Shown here: piece after piece, positions 33,852 through 45,289 of the stretch
How positions within the stretch are numbered: the stretch's first letter is position 1
Layout of the letters: each line of letters begins with the position of its first letter
Source: Aeromicrobium stalagmiti
GTDB lineage: Bacteria; Actinomycetota; Actinomycetes; Propionibacteriales; Nocardioidaceae
Assembly: GCF_013283745.1 (NCBI RefSeq)
Contig: NZ_JABSTZ010000001.1
Span: 186,001-250,000, forward strand
Direction of reading: 5' to 3'
DNA: 64,000 nucleotides
Position numbers and translations under genes: made by a program
The notes under the pieces: generated by a model
Databases searched by the model: none
The model's input: the letters and a program-made list of their open reading frames with translations, nothing else
Told to the model about the DNA's origin: nothing

Positions 33852-34763
33852 TCAGCCGCGAGCGGCCACCACAGCGTCGCGGAACGACGTCAACCCACCT
33901 GCGGGCTCGGCGACGTACGCCTCGATGTCGCGCTCCCGCACCACCATGTCGACCTGCAGGCTCTCGATCAGCGAGCTGGCGAGGCTGGTCGGCACCGGGG
34001 CGAGGATGCCCGCCCACAGGGCCGCCGTCCGCGGCATCAGGATCGGCACCGTGAGGATCGCCCGCCGCCGCAGTCCGGCGACCTCGGCATAGACCTGGAT
34101 GAGGTCGCGATAGGCCAGTGCGTCTGGGCCACCGATGTCGAAGGCACGGCTGACCTCGGCCGGCAGATCAGCACTGGCGGCGAGGTAGTGCAGCGCATCG
34201 TCGATCGCGATGGGCTGCACCTGGTGGTTCAGCCAGTCCGGCGCCACGACGACCGGGAGCCGTTCGGCCGACAACCGAAGCATCTCGTACGACACCGAGC
34301 CGCGACCCACCACGATGCCCGCCTGGAGCACCGCGGTCGGGACTCCGGAGCTGATCAGCGCCAGACCGACGTCACGGCGCGAGGCGAGGTGCGGCGAGAG
34401 GTCCTCGTCGGGCGCGAGACCGCCGAGGTAGACGATGCGCGAGACGCCGGCCTCGCTGCACGCCCGTCCGAAACGCTCGGCGATCTCGAGGTCGCGGTCG
34501 GCGTAGTCGTACGTGCCCGTCATCGAGTGGATCAGGAACCAGGCGACGTCGACACCCTCGGTCGCACGGGCCAGGACCCGCTGGCTGCGGGCGTCTCCCT
34601 CGATCACCTCGACGTCGCCGCGCCAGGGCTGGTCGGCCAGGCCCGACGCGTCACGGGTGATGACGCGCACCGCCCAGCCGTCGGCCAGGAGCCGCGTCGT
34701 GAGGTGGGAGCCGATGTAGCCGGTCGCACCCGTGACGAGCGCCGTGCGGGTGGGGGAAGCCAT
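33852..34763 (-). CDS. NAD(P)-binding epimerase/NmrA-like protein
   Basis: A 303-aa extended/atypical SDR. It opens with TALVTGATGYIGSHLTTRLLADG (cofactor motif TGATGYIG), then VEVIEGDARS for adenine-ribose selection, IVYLGGLAPDED, and a C-terminal domain containing FDIGGPDALAYRDLIQVYAEVAG. It resembles proteins annotated as NAD(P)H-binding or NADH-ubiquinone oxidoreductase 39-kDa-like. It stands alone on its strand. Its stop codon is directly next to the end of the HNH module, which was probably inserted just behind it. Confidence 0.85.
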   Translation of the reverse strand: MASPTRTALVTGATGYIGSHLTTRLLADGWAVRVITRDASGLADQPWRGDVEVIEGDARSQRVLARATEGVDVAWFLIHSMTGTYDYADRDLEIAERFGRACSEAGVSRIVYLGGLAPDEDLSPHLASRRDVGLALISSGVPTAVLQAGIVVGRGSVSYEMLRLSAERLPVVVAPDWLNHQVQPIAIDDALHYLAASADLPAEVSRAFDIGGPDALAYRDLIQVYAEVAGLRRRAILTVPILMPRTAALWAGILAPVPTSLASSLIESLQVDMVVRERDIEAYVAEPAGGLTSFRDAVVAARG

Positions 34764-34839
34764 TCATCGACGATGACACGAGCCCGGCTGTCTCGCCTCC
34801 CGACGGGCGCTCGTGCGGCCGCGACGTAGAGTTCAGGAC

Positions 34840-35667
34840 ATGGCCGGCCGACTCACTCGTCGCACCCGCGTCACCCGGTTCGACCCCGCGGCGACGACGG
34901 TGCAGCGCGAGGACACCCTCGCCGTCGAGGAGCCGCTCGAGATCCGGGTCGACGGGCGCTCGTTCTCGGTGACGATGCGCTCCCCCGGCGACGACTTCGA
35001 CCTGGTCGCCGGGTTCCTCGTCTCCGAGGGCGTCGTGTGGTCGGCCGAGCAGCTGGTGTCGCTGCGCTTCTGTGCCGGCACCGACGACCAGGGGCTGCAG
35101 ACGTTCAACGTCGTCGACGCACAGCTGAGCGCCGACACCGCTCCACCGGACCTGTCGCTCGAGCGGCACGTCTACACGTCGAGCTCGTGCGGCATCTGCG
35201 GCACCGCCTCGATCGAGGCGGTCGAGAAGGCCACCCACTTCGGTCACGCCGACGACGACCGCACCTGGTCGGCCGAGCTGATCGGGTCGCTGCCCGACCG
35301 GCTCCGCAACCACCAGAAGGTCTTCGACCGCACCGGCGGCGTGCACGCTGCCGGCCTGTTCGACGCTGCCGGCGATCTGCTGTGCCTGCGCGAGGACGTC
35401 GGTCGGCACAACGCCGTCGACAAGGTCGTCGGATGGGCGCTGCGCGAGGGGCACCTGCCGCTGCGGGGCACGACCCTGCAGGTCTCCGGACGCGCCTCGT
35501 TCGAGCTCGTCCAGAAGGCCCACATGGCTGGCATCCCGGTGCTCGCCGCGGTGTCGGCGCCGTCATCGTTGGCGGTCGAGCACGCCGAGGCGGCCGGCAT
35601 GACCCTGGTCGGGTTCAGCCGGGGCGGCGCCTTCAACGCGTACGCCGGCGCCCACCGCATCACCTGA
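34840..35667 (+). CDS. fdhD: Formate dehydrogenase accessory sulfurtransferase FdhD
   Basis: A 275-aa protein that transfers sulfur from a cysteine desulfurase to the molybdenum cofactor before its insertion into formate dehydrogenase. The essential Cys pair is in TSSSCGICGTAS, GGVHAAGLF and EDVGRHNAVDKVVGWAL mark the cofactor-binding half, and VSGRASFELVQKAHMAG the C-terminal part. The ATG at 34840 lies 7 nt after a TAGAGT box (34827-34832), so it is probably leaderless. No formate dehydrogenase gene lies in the window. Confidence 0.96.
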   Translation: MAGRLTRRTRVTRFDPAATTVQREDTLAVEEPLEIRVDGRSFSVTMRSPGDDFDLVAGFLVSEGVVWSAEQLVSLRFCAGTDDQGLQTFNVVDAQLSADTAPPDLSLERHVYTSSSCGICGTASIEAVEKATHFGHADDDRTWSAELIGSLPDRLRNHQKVFDRTGGVHAAGLFDAAGDLLCLREDVGRHNAVDKVVGWALREGHLPLRGTTLQVSGRASFELVQKAHMAGIPVLAAVSAPSSLAVEHAEAAGMTLVGFSRGGAFNAYAGAHRIT

Positions 35668-35681
35668 CCGGAAGTGGGCGG

Positions 35682-38042
<2,361 letters not shown>

Positions 38043-38167
38043 GGGCGTCACTCTAGGGAGTGTCGCCGACAGGATGTCTTCGTCTGACGATCCCCGCGAC
38101 ACCACATCGCAACCTTTTCCGTATGGCGTGTGTCCGGGGCGTCGGCGAGACTGACGTCCACCGAGTC

Positions 38168-38185
38168 ACTTCCCCGGGGGGAAGT
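38168..38185. promoter_or_regulatory. 18-bp palindrome upstream of the subtilase gene
   Basis: Arms ACTTCCCC and GGGGAAGT flank a GG centre, 36 bp upstream of the protease start codon. It may be an operator or a leader hairpin. No known consensus is matched. Confidence 0.4.
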
Positions 38186-38221
38186 CGGGCCATCACCCGA
38201 GTTGAGAAGAGGACGTCCTTC

Positions 38222-41200
38222 ATGTCACATCCACGCGTCACGCGTCGAAGGGCCGGCGCCACCGTCGGCATCATCGGCGCCTTCCTGGCCGCATCGATCA
38301 CACCGGGATCGGCGGCCACCACCGACGACCCGAAGGCCAAGGTCCAGAAGGCACCTGCAGCCGACGCCCAGACCGAGCCCGCCAAGGAGGTCCGCTCAGG
38401 CGACAAGCTCGGCCAGCACGACCGCGAGCTCCTCGCCAAGGCCGAGAGCAAGGGCACCAAGCGCGTCACCGTGATGCTCGCGACCGACCGCAAGGCGACC
38501 CAGCCCGTCGTCGCGTCGCTGGAGTCCGCCGGCGCCTGGGTCGGCATGGTCAACGACAAGGTCGGCTACGTCCGCGCCAGCGTGCCCACCGGCTCGGTCG
38601 ACAAGGTCTCCAAGCTCAGCGCCGTCACCGCTGTCGACCTCGACGAGAGCGTCAAGGTCGACCCGCCGCCCGCCACGAAGTCCGGCGCCGCGGCCGCAGC
38701 CGTCGCCGCGCCTGGTGCGAAGACACCCGACAGCAACCCCTACATGCCGACCCGCGACATCGGCTCCGTCGCGTTCAAGAAGGCCCACCCGAAGTGGGAC
38801 GGCCGCGGCGTCACGATCGGCGTGATCGACTCCGGCGTCGACCTCGACCACCCGGCCCTGCAGGAGACCACGACCGGAGAGCGCAAGATCGTCGACTGGG
38901 TCACCGCGACCGACCCGGTCCTCGACAGCGACGCGACCTGGCGCGCCATGATCACCGAGGTCGACGCGGCCCCGACGTTCACCTACGCCGAGGCCACCTG
39001 GACCGCTCCGGTCGAGGGCACGTTCACCGTCAGCCGCTTCTCCGAGAACATCACCGCGGCGAGCGAGCCGGGCGGCGACGTCAACCGTGACGGCGACACG
39101 ACCGACCAGTTCGGCGTGCTCTACGACGCCGAGACGAACGACATCTGGGTCGACGCCGACCAGGACAAGACCTTCACCGACGCCGAGAAGATCGCTCCCT
39201 ACGCGGAGCGCTTCGACGTCGGCCACTTCGGCACCGACGACCCGGGCACCGACATCGTCGAGTCCAGCCCGTTCGTCGTGGAGTACCGCGAGGACGTGAG
39301 CCTGGCGCCGTACGGCCTGCCCGGCGACGCCGACTTCGTCAACATCGGCCTCGTCGAGGACGCCCACGGCTCTCACGTCGCCGGCATCACCGCCGCCAAC
39401 TCGATGTTCGGCGGCGCGATGGACGGCCAGGCGCCCGGCGCGCAGATCGTCTCGTCACGTGCGTGCACGTGGGGCGGCGGTTGCACCAACGCGGCCCTGC
39501 TCGACGGCATGGTCGACCTCGTCACCAACCGCGGTGTCGACGTCGTCAACATGTCGATCGGCGGCCTCCCGGCCCTCAACGACGCCAACAACGCCCGCGC
39601 CCGCATCTACGACCGTCTCATCGCCGACTACGGCGTGCAGCTGTTCATCTCCGGCGGCAACAGCGGCGCCGGCGTCAACACGATCGGCGACCCGTCGGTC
39701 GCCACCGACGTCGTGAGCGTGGCCTCGTCGATCACCAAGGAGACCTGGCTGTCCAACTACGGCTCGGTCGTGTCGTCGGCGATCAACCTGCACACGTTCT
39801 CCTCGCGTGGCCCGACCGAGAGCGGCGGCTTCAAGCCCAACATCTCCGCTCCCGGCTCGGCGGTCTCGACCGTCCCGCGCTGGCTCAAGCAGCCCGACCT
39901 CGCCGAGGCCGGCTACACGCTGCCCGTCGGCTACGCGATGTTCAACGGCACGTCGATGGCATCGCCGCAGGCGGCCGGCGGAGCAGCGCTGCTGCTGTCG
40001 GCATCGTCGGCGAGCGACCTGCCTGTCACGCCGCGCAAGCTGAGGGACGCTCTCTACTCCTCGGCCGACCGCATCCCGTCGGTGCAGTCGATCGCCCAGG
40101 GCACGGGCCAGATGGACGTCCCGGGTGCATGGAGCCTGCTCAACAAGGCCGGCAACGGTCGGACGTTCAAGGTCACCGCGCCCGTCTGCTCGCCGCTGTC
40201 GGGCCTGCTCGCGACGCCGCAGCAGGGATCCGGCATCTACAACCGGTGCCCCGCCGGCGCCGGAGGTCAGAAGCTCAACACCGCCAAAGCCTACAAGCTC
40301 AAGGTCACCCGCACGTCCGGCAAGACGGGATCGATCCGGCACAACCTGCGCATCGTCGGCAACGACGGCACGTTCTCGGTCGCCAAGTCCATCTCGTTCA
40401 CCCGCGGCAGCACCAAGACGATCAACGTCACGGCCAAGGCCAAGACAGCCGGGCTGCACTCGGCGATCCTCGAGATCGACGATCCGGCGAGCCCCGTCGT
40501 CGACCACCGGGTCATGCTGACCGTCGTCCAGTCGACGGCGTTCACCGAGCCGAGCTTCTCGCAGACCAGCACCGGCGAGGCGCAGCGCAACCTGGCGTCG
40601 TCACGGTTCGTCACGGTGCCCGAGGGCACCAAGGCGCTGCAGGTCAACCTGACGGGCATCGCGACCAAGAGCCAGACCCGGTTCATCGCGATCAACCCCT
40701 ACGGCGTACCGGTCGACCCGACGGCGACGACGGCCTGCTACACCAACTACAGCGACCCGTCGGTGTGCAAGCCGACCTCGCGCAGCTACGCCGACCCGAT
40801 CCCGGGCGTGTGGGAGATCGTCACCGAGTCACGGCGCACGTCGCCGTTCCTCAAGAACCCCTACACCCTCAAGGCCGCGATCCAGGGCGTAACGGTCGAT
40901 CCGGCGTCGCAGACGCTCGAGTCGGTCACCACGGGCGCCGCCACCCCCCTGGAGTGGGACGTCAAGAACGACTTCGGTCCGGTCACCATCAAGCCGACCG
41001 GCGGCGACCTCGGCAGCGCGCTGTCGGAGCGCAAGACGATCGGTGACGGCGACAGCCAGGAGTTCGAGGTCGAGGTGCCCGAAGGTGCGTCGACGTTCAC
41101 CGCCACGATCGGCAGGACGGCGGACGCCTCGGCAGACCTCGACCTGACGATCTACGACGCCGAGGGTGCCGTGGCCGGGCAGTCGGCCGACGGTGACTCC

Positions 41201-41515
41201 GAGGAGTCGGTGACGCTGGATGCTCCGGCGGCCGGCACCTACTCGGTCGTCGTCGACGGCTACTCGGTCCCGGCCGGCAGCACCGAGTACGACTACCTCG
41301 ACGTGTTCTACTCCGGCGGCCTCGGCACGCTCGACGTCGCCGGCACGGAGGTCGAGCTGGCTCGCGGCGCGACGGTGAAGATCACCGGAGCGCTCACGGC
41401 CGAGACCGCGCCTGAGGAGGGACGCCGGCTCTTCGGCGAGCTGCGCGTCCTGTCGGGCGAGGGTGCCGTGCTCGGCACCGGGTCCGTCACGGTCGGCGGT
41501 GTGACCGCCGAGTAG
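38222..41515 (+). CDS. Secreted subtilisin-like serine protease (S8)
   Basis: A 1097-aa exported protease. The signal peptide (about 1-31, with TRRR then a hydrophobic core and SAA cleavage) is followed by a propeptide-like I9 region (about 60-145) and the catalytic domain: Asp203 in IGVIDSGVDLDHP, His382 in DAHGSHVAGI and Ser578 in FNGTSMASPQAAGG. An insertion of about 150 residues between Asp and His is long, as in C5a-peptidase-like subtilases. The C-terminal half has beta-rich domains (about 700-1090), including a bacterial pre-peptidase-like stretch with DLDLTIYDAEGAV. No cell-wall anchor is visible, so it is probably released. The start at 38222 fits the signal peptide. Confidence 0.95.
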   Translation: MSHPRVTRRRAGATVGIIGAFLAASITPGSAATTDDPKAKVQKAPAADAQTEPAKEVRSGDKLGQHDRELLAKAESKGTKRVTVMLATDRKATQPVVASLESAGAWVGMVNDKVGYVRASVPTGSVDKVSKLSAVTAVDLDESVKVDPPPATKSGAAAAAVAAPGAKTPDSNPYMPTRDIGSVAFKKAHPKWDGRGVTIGVIDSGVDLDHPALQETTTGERKIVDWVTATDPVLDSDATWRAMITEVDAAPTFTYAEATWTAPVEGTFTVSRFSENITAASEPGGDVNRDGDTTDQFGVLYDAETNDIWVDADQDKTFTDAEKIAPYAERFDVGHFGTDDPGTDIVESSPFVVEYREDVSLAPYGLPGDADFVNIGLVEDAHGSHVAGITAANSMFGGAMDGQAPGAQIVSSRACTWGGGCTNAALLDGMVDLVTNRGVDVVNMSIGGLPALNDANNARARIYDRLIADYGVQLFISGGNSGAGVNTIGDPSVATDVVSVASSITKETWLSNYGSVVSSAINLHTFSSRGPTESGGFKPNISAPGSAVSTVPRWLKQPDLAEAGYTLPVGYAMFNGTSMASPQAAGGAALLLSASSASDLPVTPRKLRDALYSSADRIPSVQSIAQGTGQMDVPGAWSLLNKAGNGRTFKVTAPVCSPLSGLLATPQQGSGIYNRCPAGAGGQKLNTAKAYKLKVTRTSGKTGSIRHNLRIVGNDGTFSVAKSISFTRGSTKTINVTAKAKTAGLHSAILEIDDPASPVVDHRVMLTVVQSTAFTEPSFSQTSTGEAQRNLASSRFVTVPEGTKALQVNLTGIATKSQTRFIAINPYGVPVDPTATTACYTNYSDPSVCKPTSRSYADPIPGVWEIVTESRRTSPFLKNPYTLKAAIQGVTVDPASQTLESVTTGAATPLEWDVKNDFGPVTIKPTGGDLGSALSERKTIGDGDSQEFEVEVPEGASTFTATIGRTADASADLDLTIYDAEGAVAGQSADGDSEESVTLDAPAAGTYSVVVDGYSVPAGSTEYDYLDVFYSGGLGTLDVAGTEVELARGATVKITGALTAETAPEEGRRLFGELRVLSGEGAVLGTGSVTVGGVTAE

Positions 41516-41530
41516 TCGCGCGTCGAACGG

Positions 41531-41902
41531 TCAGCCCGGCTCCACGGCCTCGACCACGAACGGTGTCCCCTGCTGGCACCGCGTGGCGAGGTCGGGGGCC
41601 GGGCTTCCGCGTACGGTGACCCGGTCGCCCGCGACGACACCCGCCGTCGACCCGACCAGCAGCCACGTCGTGCGGGTGCCCGTGGTGGTCGTGAGCGTCA
41701 GGCAGCCGCTCTCGTCGGTTGCACCGACCACTCCCGTCAGGACGACACCCTGGGCTGTCGGAGTCGTGGGGGCCGGCTCGTCAGGCGTCGTCGTGCTCGC
41801 GGACGTCGTCTGCGGCGTCGGATCCTCCGGCTCGTCGGAGCCGGCTCCGCATCCCGCGGCGAGCAGGAGCGCCGTCACCGCCAGCATCACGCGCATCGTC
41901 AT
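41531..41902 (-). CDS. Small lipoprotein
   Basis: A 123-aa protein with signal peptide MTMRVMLAVTALLLAAGCGA (lipobox LAAGC), a Thr/Pro/Ser-rich linker (residues 24-51), and a small beta domain with VVLTGVVGATDESGCLTLTT, resembling OB-like lipoproteins of unknown role. Two Cys residues (Cys67 and Cys109) may form a disulfide. ATG at 41902 was chosen for the signal peptide; an in-frame ATG lies two codons later. Confidence 0.72.
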   Translation of the reverse strand: MTMRVMLAVTALLLAAGCGAGSDEPEDPTPQTTSASTTTPDEPAPTTPTAQGVVLTGVVGATDESGCLTLTTTTGTRTTWLLVGSTAGVVAGDRVTVRGSPAPDLATRCQQGTPFVVEAVEPG

Positions 41903-41957
41903 CGCTCCATCGTGCCCCAGCCGTCCACGGACGACGCCCGATGAGGCAACTGAGTCG

Positions 41958-42662
41958 CTACTGCGGCACCACGGCAAACTCGTTGCCGTCGGGATCGAGC
42001 ATGTCGACGGCACCGTCCTTGCGGGTGGTGACTCTGGTCGCGCCGAGCGCGACCAGCCGGTCGACCTCGGCGCCCTGCCCGCTGCCGGCCGCAGGCACCA
42101 GGTCGAGCTGCAGCCGGTTGCGACCCGTCTTGGAGTTGACCGGCGGCCCGCCCCAGGAGATCTTCGAGCCACCCTGCAGCGACTGGATCGCCGTCTCCTC
42201 GTCCTGGTCCCAGACCAGCGGCCAGCCGAGCGCCTTGCTCCAGAAGTAGCCCACTGCCTGCGTGCCGTCGCTCGACAGCGCGCCGATGAACGCCGTGTCG
42301 GCCAGGAAGTTGTTGCCGGCCGCGATGACGCAGAGCTCGTTGCCCTCGGGGTCGGCCATCACGACATGGGTGTCGTCCGGTCCCTGCCCGATGTCGAGGT
42401 GGCGTCCGCCGAGCTCCAGGACGCGCGCCACGGTCACCTTCTGGTCGCCGGGCCAGTTGCTCGTGAGGTCGAAGTGCATCTGGTTGGGTCCGGTCTTGTC
42501 GCCCGGCTGCTCGACGAACCGGACCGGGAAGTCGGTGGCCTCGCCCGGCAGCACGGTCACCCCGTCCTCACCCAGCTCCCGGCGCAGGACACCCGCCCAG
42601 AAGTGCGCCAGCTCGTGCGGTTCGTTCGCGCCGAACGACATTGCGTGCAGGTGTGCCGTCAT
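41958..42662 (-). CDS. VOC-family (glyoxalase/dioxygenase fold) protein
   Basis: A 234-aa protein of two tandem VOC modules. HAMSFGANEPHELAHFWAGVL and NQMHFDLTSNWPG make up the first; VGYFWSKALGWPLVWDQDEE, NRLQLDLVPAAG and the ending VDMLDPDGNEFAVVPQ the second. The ending DPDGNEF is the common VOC signature. A good AGGGGGCAG site precedes the ATG at 42662. The specific reaction cannot be told; family members include glyoxalases, fosfomycin-resistance enzymes and antibiotic-binding proteins. Confidence 0.87.
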   Translation of the reverse strand: MTAHLHAMSFGANEPHELAHFWAGVLRRELGEDGVTVLPGEATDFPVRFVEQPGDKTGPNQMHFDLTSNWPGDQKVTVARVLELGGRHLDIGQGPDDTHVVMADPEGNELCVIAAGNNFLADTAFIGALSSDGTQAVGYFWSKALGWPLVWDQDEETAIQSLQGGSKISWGGPPVNSKTGRNRLQLDLVPAAGSGQGAEVDRLVALGATRVTTRKDGAVDMLDPDGNEFAVVPQ

Positions 42663-42766
42663 GAGTTCTGCCCCCTGATCAGATGCCCACCGGCTGCGGG
42701 CCCGTCGCTTCCACGCTAGGGCGCCCCTGCGGATGCTGCAAAAGCGGCCCCTGACGGGCAGGGCAC

Positions 42767-43192
42767 TCAGTCTCGATACTGCAGCTCGGCGGTGACCCTC
42801 AGCCCGTCGTGGTGCTCCACGGTCCACGCGTCGCAGATGTGCTCGACGATCGCCAGGCCACGCCCCCGCGCGCCGTCGTCGCTGAACGAGACCTTGCGCA
42901 ACGTCGAGGGCGGCCCGCCGTCGCACACGCTGATGCGCACCACGCCGTCGTCGATGCACCACGAGATGTCGATGAGCCCGTCGGCGTTCGGCCTGCCGTG
43001 CTCGAGGCCGTTGGCAGCCAGCTCGCCCAGCACCAGCTCGGCGTCGTGCACGAAGGTGTCGCGCATCCCCAGCATCCTGAGCTCGGCCACCAGCTGCTTG
43101 CGGGCCACTCGTGCACTGGCCGGCTCGAACGGCAGGTGCAGCGCCGTGCAGGGGTCGTCGTCACGTTGCTGCCGGTCGTGGCGCGAAGTCAT
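42767..43192 (-). CDS. RsbW/SpoIIAB-like ATP-binding anti-sigma-type protein
   Basis: A 141-aa GHKL ATPase (HATPase_c_2). The N-box is VLGELAANGLEHGRPNADG with the Mg-binding Asn, the G1 box ISVCDGGPPS, and the G2 box RGRGLAIVEHICD. Stand-alone members are serine kinases that hold sigma factors or their antagonists. No sigma factor or anti-anti-sigma gene is adjacent. It is divergent from hsp20, which suggests a stress role, but that is only positional. Confidence 0.87.
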   Translation of the reverse strand: MTSRHDRQQRDDDPCTALHLPFEPASARVARKQLVAELRMLGMRDTFVHDAELVLGELAANGLEHGRPNADGLIDISWCIDDGVVRISVCDGGPPSTLRKVSFSDDGARGRGLAIVEHICDAWTVEHHDGLRVTAELQYRD

Positions 43193-43345
43193 CGTGAGTG
43201 CCTCTGTGCGGGGAAGGTGCGGATGACTAGGTCTACCCCGAACAGCCACTTTCATGCCATCCGGGCCCGCGGTACGCGTCGGGGGCATGAGTCGCGGCAC
43301 CTCACGGCCACCTGCAGGTTCTCAGGATTTTTTCAATTGCCGCCC

Positions 43346-43375
43346 TTGAACGATCACGAGATCCACGTCTATAAC
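43346..43375 (+). promoter_or_regulatory. hsp20 promoter
   Basis: TTGAAC (43346-43351), an 18-bp spacer and TATAAC (43370-43375) form a good housekeeping-type promoter. Transcription would start at about 43382, right at the HAIR element. Confidence 0.7.
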
Positions 43376-43383
43376 TATCCGTA

Positions 43384-43404
43384 GTTGAGTCATGTCGGCT
43401 CAAC
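43384..43404 (+). promoter_or_regulatory. HAIR-like element (HspR operator)
   Basis: GTTGAGT-N7-GCTCAAC matches the HAIR consensus CTTGAGT-N7-ACTCAAG in the core TTGAG-N9-CTCAA. It sits at the expected start point, directly after the -10, where HspR would block transcription. HspR itself is not in the window. Confidence 0.8.
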
Positions 43405-43426
43405 TCTGACTGAGAGGAGAACTGCC

Positions 43427-43852
43427 ATGAACGCAATGACTTTCGATCCTTTCGGAGGGCTCGACCGCCTGGCCCAGAACCTGACCCAGATGAGCACCGG
43501 TCCCCGCGCCGTGCCGGTCGACCTGTTCAAGGACGGCGACCGCTACCTGCTCAACGCGGACCTGCCCGGCGTCGACCCCGGCTCGATCGACATCGACCTC
43601 GACGGACATCTGCTCACGATCCGCGCCGAGCGCACCGCCGCCGCACACGAGGGCGTCAGCTGGATCGCTCGGGAGCGACGCGCCGGCAGCTACGTCCGCC
43701 AGTTCACGCTGGGCGAGGGCCTGGACACCGAGCGCATCTCGGCCAGCTACGACAACGGCGTGCTGTCGCTCGTCATCCCGTTGACCGAGCGGGCCAAGCC
43801 GCGCAAGATCCAGCTCTCGACCGCAGACGGCCGGGCATCCATCTCCGCGTGA
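43427..43852 (+). CDS. Small heat-shock protein Hsp20
   Basis: A 141-aa alpha-crystallin-type holdase. The N-terminus FDPFGGLDRLAQNL is followed by the crystallin domain (about 27-130) with VPVDLFKDGDRYLLNADLPG and GVLSLVIPL (the conserved G-x-L motif in NGVLSLVIP), and a short C-terminal extension. ATG at 43427 follows GAGAGGAGAA. The in-frame upstream ATG at 43391 lies inside the HAIR element. Regulation by HspR is strongly suggested by the site at 43384-43404. Confidence 0.95.
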   Translation: MNAMTFDPFGGLDRLAQNLTQMSTGPRAVPVDLFKDGDRYLLNADLPGVDPGSIDIDLDGHLLTIRAERTAAAHEGVSWIARERRAGSYVRQFTLGEGLDTERISASYDNGVLSLVIPLTERAKPRKIQLSTADGRASISA

Positions 43853-43949
43853 CCTGATCGTCGCGTCCTCGCCCACCCTCGAGGGCGCGGGCCGTGCCGA
43901 CTCACGCAGACGGCGCGGTCCGCGTCCTCCACTGCTGGCGTCCTTGCTG

Positions 43950-43964
43950 TGGAGCCTCCGACAG
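43950..43964. repeat. 15-bp target-site duplication, left copy
   Basis: TGGAGCCTCCGACAG is repeated exactly at 45290-45304, where it forms the last 15 nucleotides (including CCA) of the tRNA-Thr gene. The two copies flank the IS element precisely. Confidence 0.88.
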
Positions 43965-45289
43965 TGTGCTGCTTCAGGACATACCGGACAGATGTCTCAA
44001 GACATCCCGGACATGGCGATGATGCTCCGTGAGTGAGCAAAGCCCGCCTGGTCATCACCGCCGTCATCGTGGAGAAGCGCAAAGTGGCCGAGGTCGCCAA
44101 GACCTACGGCGTCTCGCGGTCCTGGCTCTATGAGCTCCTCGCCCGATATCGAGACGAGGGCGAAGCGGCATTCGAACCCCGGTCCAGACAGCCCAAGACA
44201 GTGCCGCGGGCAGTGCCCGCGACCACCGTCGAGCTCATCCTCAAGATCCGTCGTGCCCTCACAGCCGCGGGCCTGGACGCAGGCCCCGACACGATCGGCT
44301 GGCACCTGGCGCAGCACCATCAGGTCGTCGTCTCCCGGGCCACGATCTCCCGCCACCTGACCCGCGCCGGCCTCGTGACACCGGAGCCGAAGAAGAAGCC
44401 GAAGTCGTCCTACATCCGCTTCGCCGCGGCGATGCCGAACGAGACCTGGCAATCAGACTTCACCCACCACCGACTCACCAACGAAGACGGCAGCACCGGT
44501 GCTGACGTCGAGATCCTGACCTGGCTCGATGACTGCACCAGGTTCGCGATCCGCGTCACCGCCCACCCCCGAATCACCGGCCCAACCGTCGTCGCTGAGT
44601 TCCGCCAAGCGATCAAAACCCACGGAATCCCAGCCTCAACACTGACCGACAACGGCATGGTCTTCACCACCCGCTTCTCCGGTGGCAGAGGCGGACGCAA
44701 CGGATTCGAGTCCGAACTCAGACGCCTGCACATCATCCAGAAGAACGGCAAAGCCAACCACCCCACCACCCAGGGCAAGGTCGAGCGCTATCAGCAGACC
44801 ATGAAGAAGTGGCTACGCGGACAACCCGAACAGCCCGCAACGATCGACCAGCTACAGACCCTGCTCGACACCTTCGTCGACGAGTACAACCACCGCCGAC
44901 CACACCGCTCCCTGCCCCACCTGGCCACCCCAGCAGCCCTGTTCACCACCATGCCGAAGGCTCTGCCCGGAGCCAGCCGAGACGCCGACACCCTCGAACG
45001 CGTCCGCCACGACCGCATCGATGAATCCGGCTGCGTCACCCTGCGAGTCAACGGGAAAATGCACCACATCGGCCTCGGACGAACCCTCGCCCGAACCCAC
45101 GTCCTGATCCTCGCCCAAGACCTCGAGGTCCGAGTCATCAACGCCATCACCGGCGAGCTCATCCGAGAACTCACCATCAACCCCGACCGCGACTACCAAC
45201 CCACCGGCGCACCCAAAGGACCCACCCGAAAATGACGAACCCCGGACCAGTCGTGGGTCCGGGAGTCCGGGATGTCTTGAGACATCACA
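43965..45289 (+). mobile_element. IS481-family insertion sequence
   Basis: A 1325-bp element with imperfect terminal inverted repeats: of 26 positions from the left end TGTGCTGCTTCAGGACATAC and the right end (complement TGTGATGTCTCAAGACATCC), 20 match. It is framed by a 15-bp direct repeat. Near the left end a second, better copy of the right-end sequence (TGTCTCAAGACATCCCGGAC, 43993-44012) makes a tandem binding site. It carries one transposase gene and looks intact. Confidence 0.88.
44033..45235 (+). CDS. IS481-family DDE transposase
   Basis: A 400-aa transposase. An N-terminal HTH (KVAEVAKTYGVSRSWLYELL) leads to the rve catalytic core with Asp in ETWQSDFTHH, Asp in STLTDNGMVFTT and Glu in GKVERYQQT, a complete DDE triad, and the HRPHRSLPH motif. 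GTG start at 44033. It has slightly lower GC at the third position in its second half and uses codons such as CGA and CCA more often than the surrounding genes, as expected for an acquired gene. Confidence 0.95.
   Translation: MSKARLVITAVIVEKRKVAEVAKTYGVSRSWLYELLARYRDEGEAAFEPRSRQPKTVPRAVPATTVELILKIRRALTAAGLDAGPDTIGWHLAQHHQVVVSRATISRHLTRAGLVTPEPKKKPKSSYIRFAAAMPNETWQSDFTHHRLTNEDGSTGADVEILTWLDDCTRFAIRVTAHPRITGPTVVAEFRQAIKTHGIPASTLTDNGMVFTTRFSGGRGGRNGFESELRRLHIIQKNGKANHPTTQGKVERYQQTMKKWLRGQPEQPATIDQLQTLLDTFVDEYNHRRPHRSLPHLATPAALFTTMPKALPGASRDADTLERVRHDRIDESGCVTLRVNGKMHHIGLGRTLARTHVLILAQDLEVRVINAITGELIRELTINPDRDYQPTGAPKGPTRK

Noticed and set aside
38093..38221. c-di-AMP (ydaO) riboswitch in front of the secreted subtilase
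   Set aside because: Such riboswitches often precede secreted wall hydrolases, but the conserved core is not recognisable here; only an 18-bp palindrome is seen.
42321..42335. A further copy of the 48-bp palindrome (GATGACGCAGAG)
   Set aside because: Only one half-arm is similar, inside a coding region, with no partner arm at the right distance.
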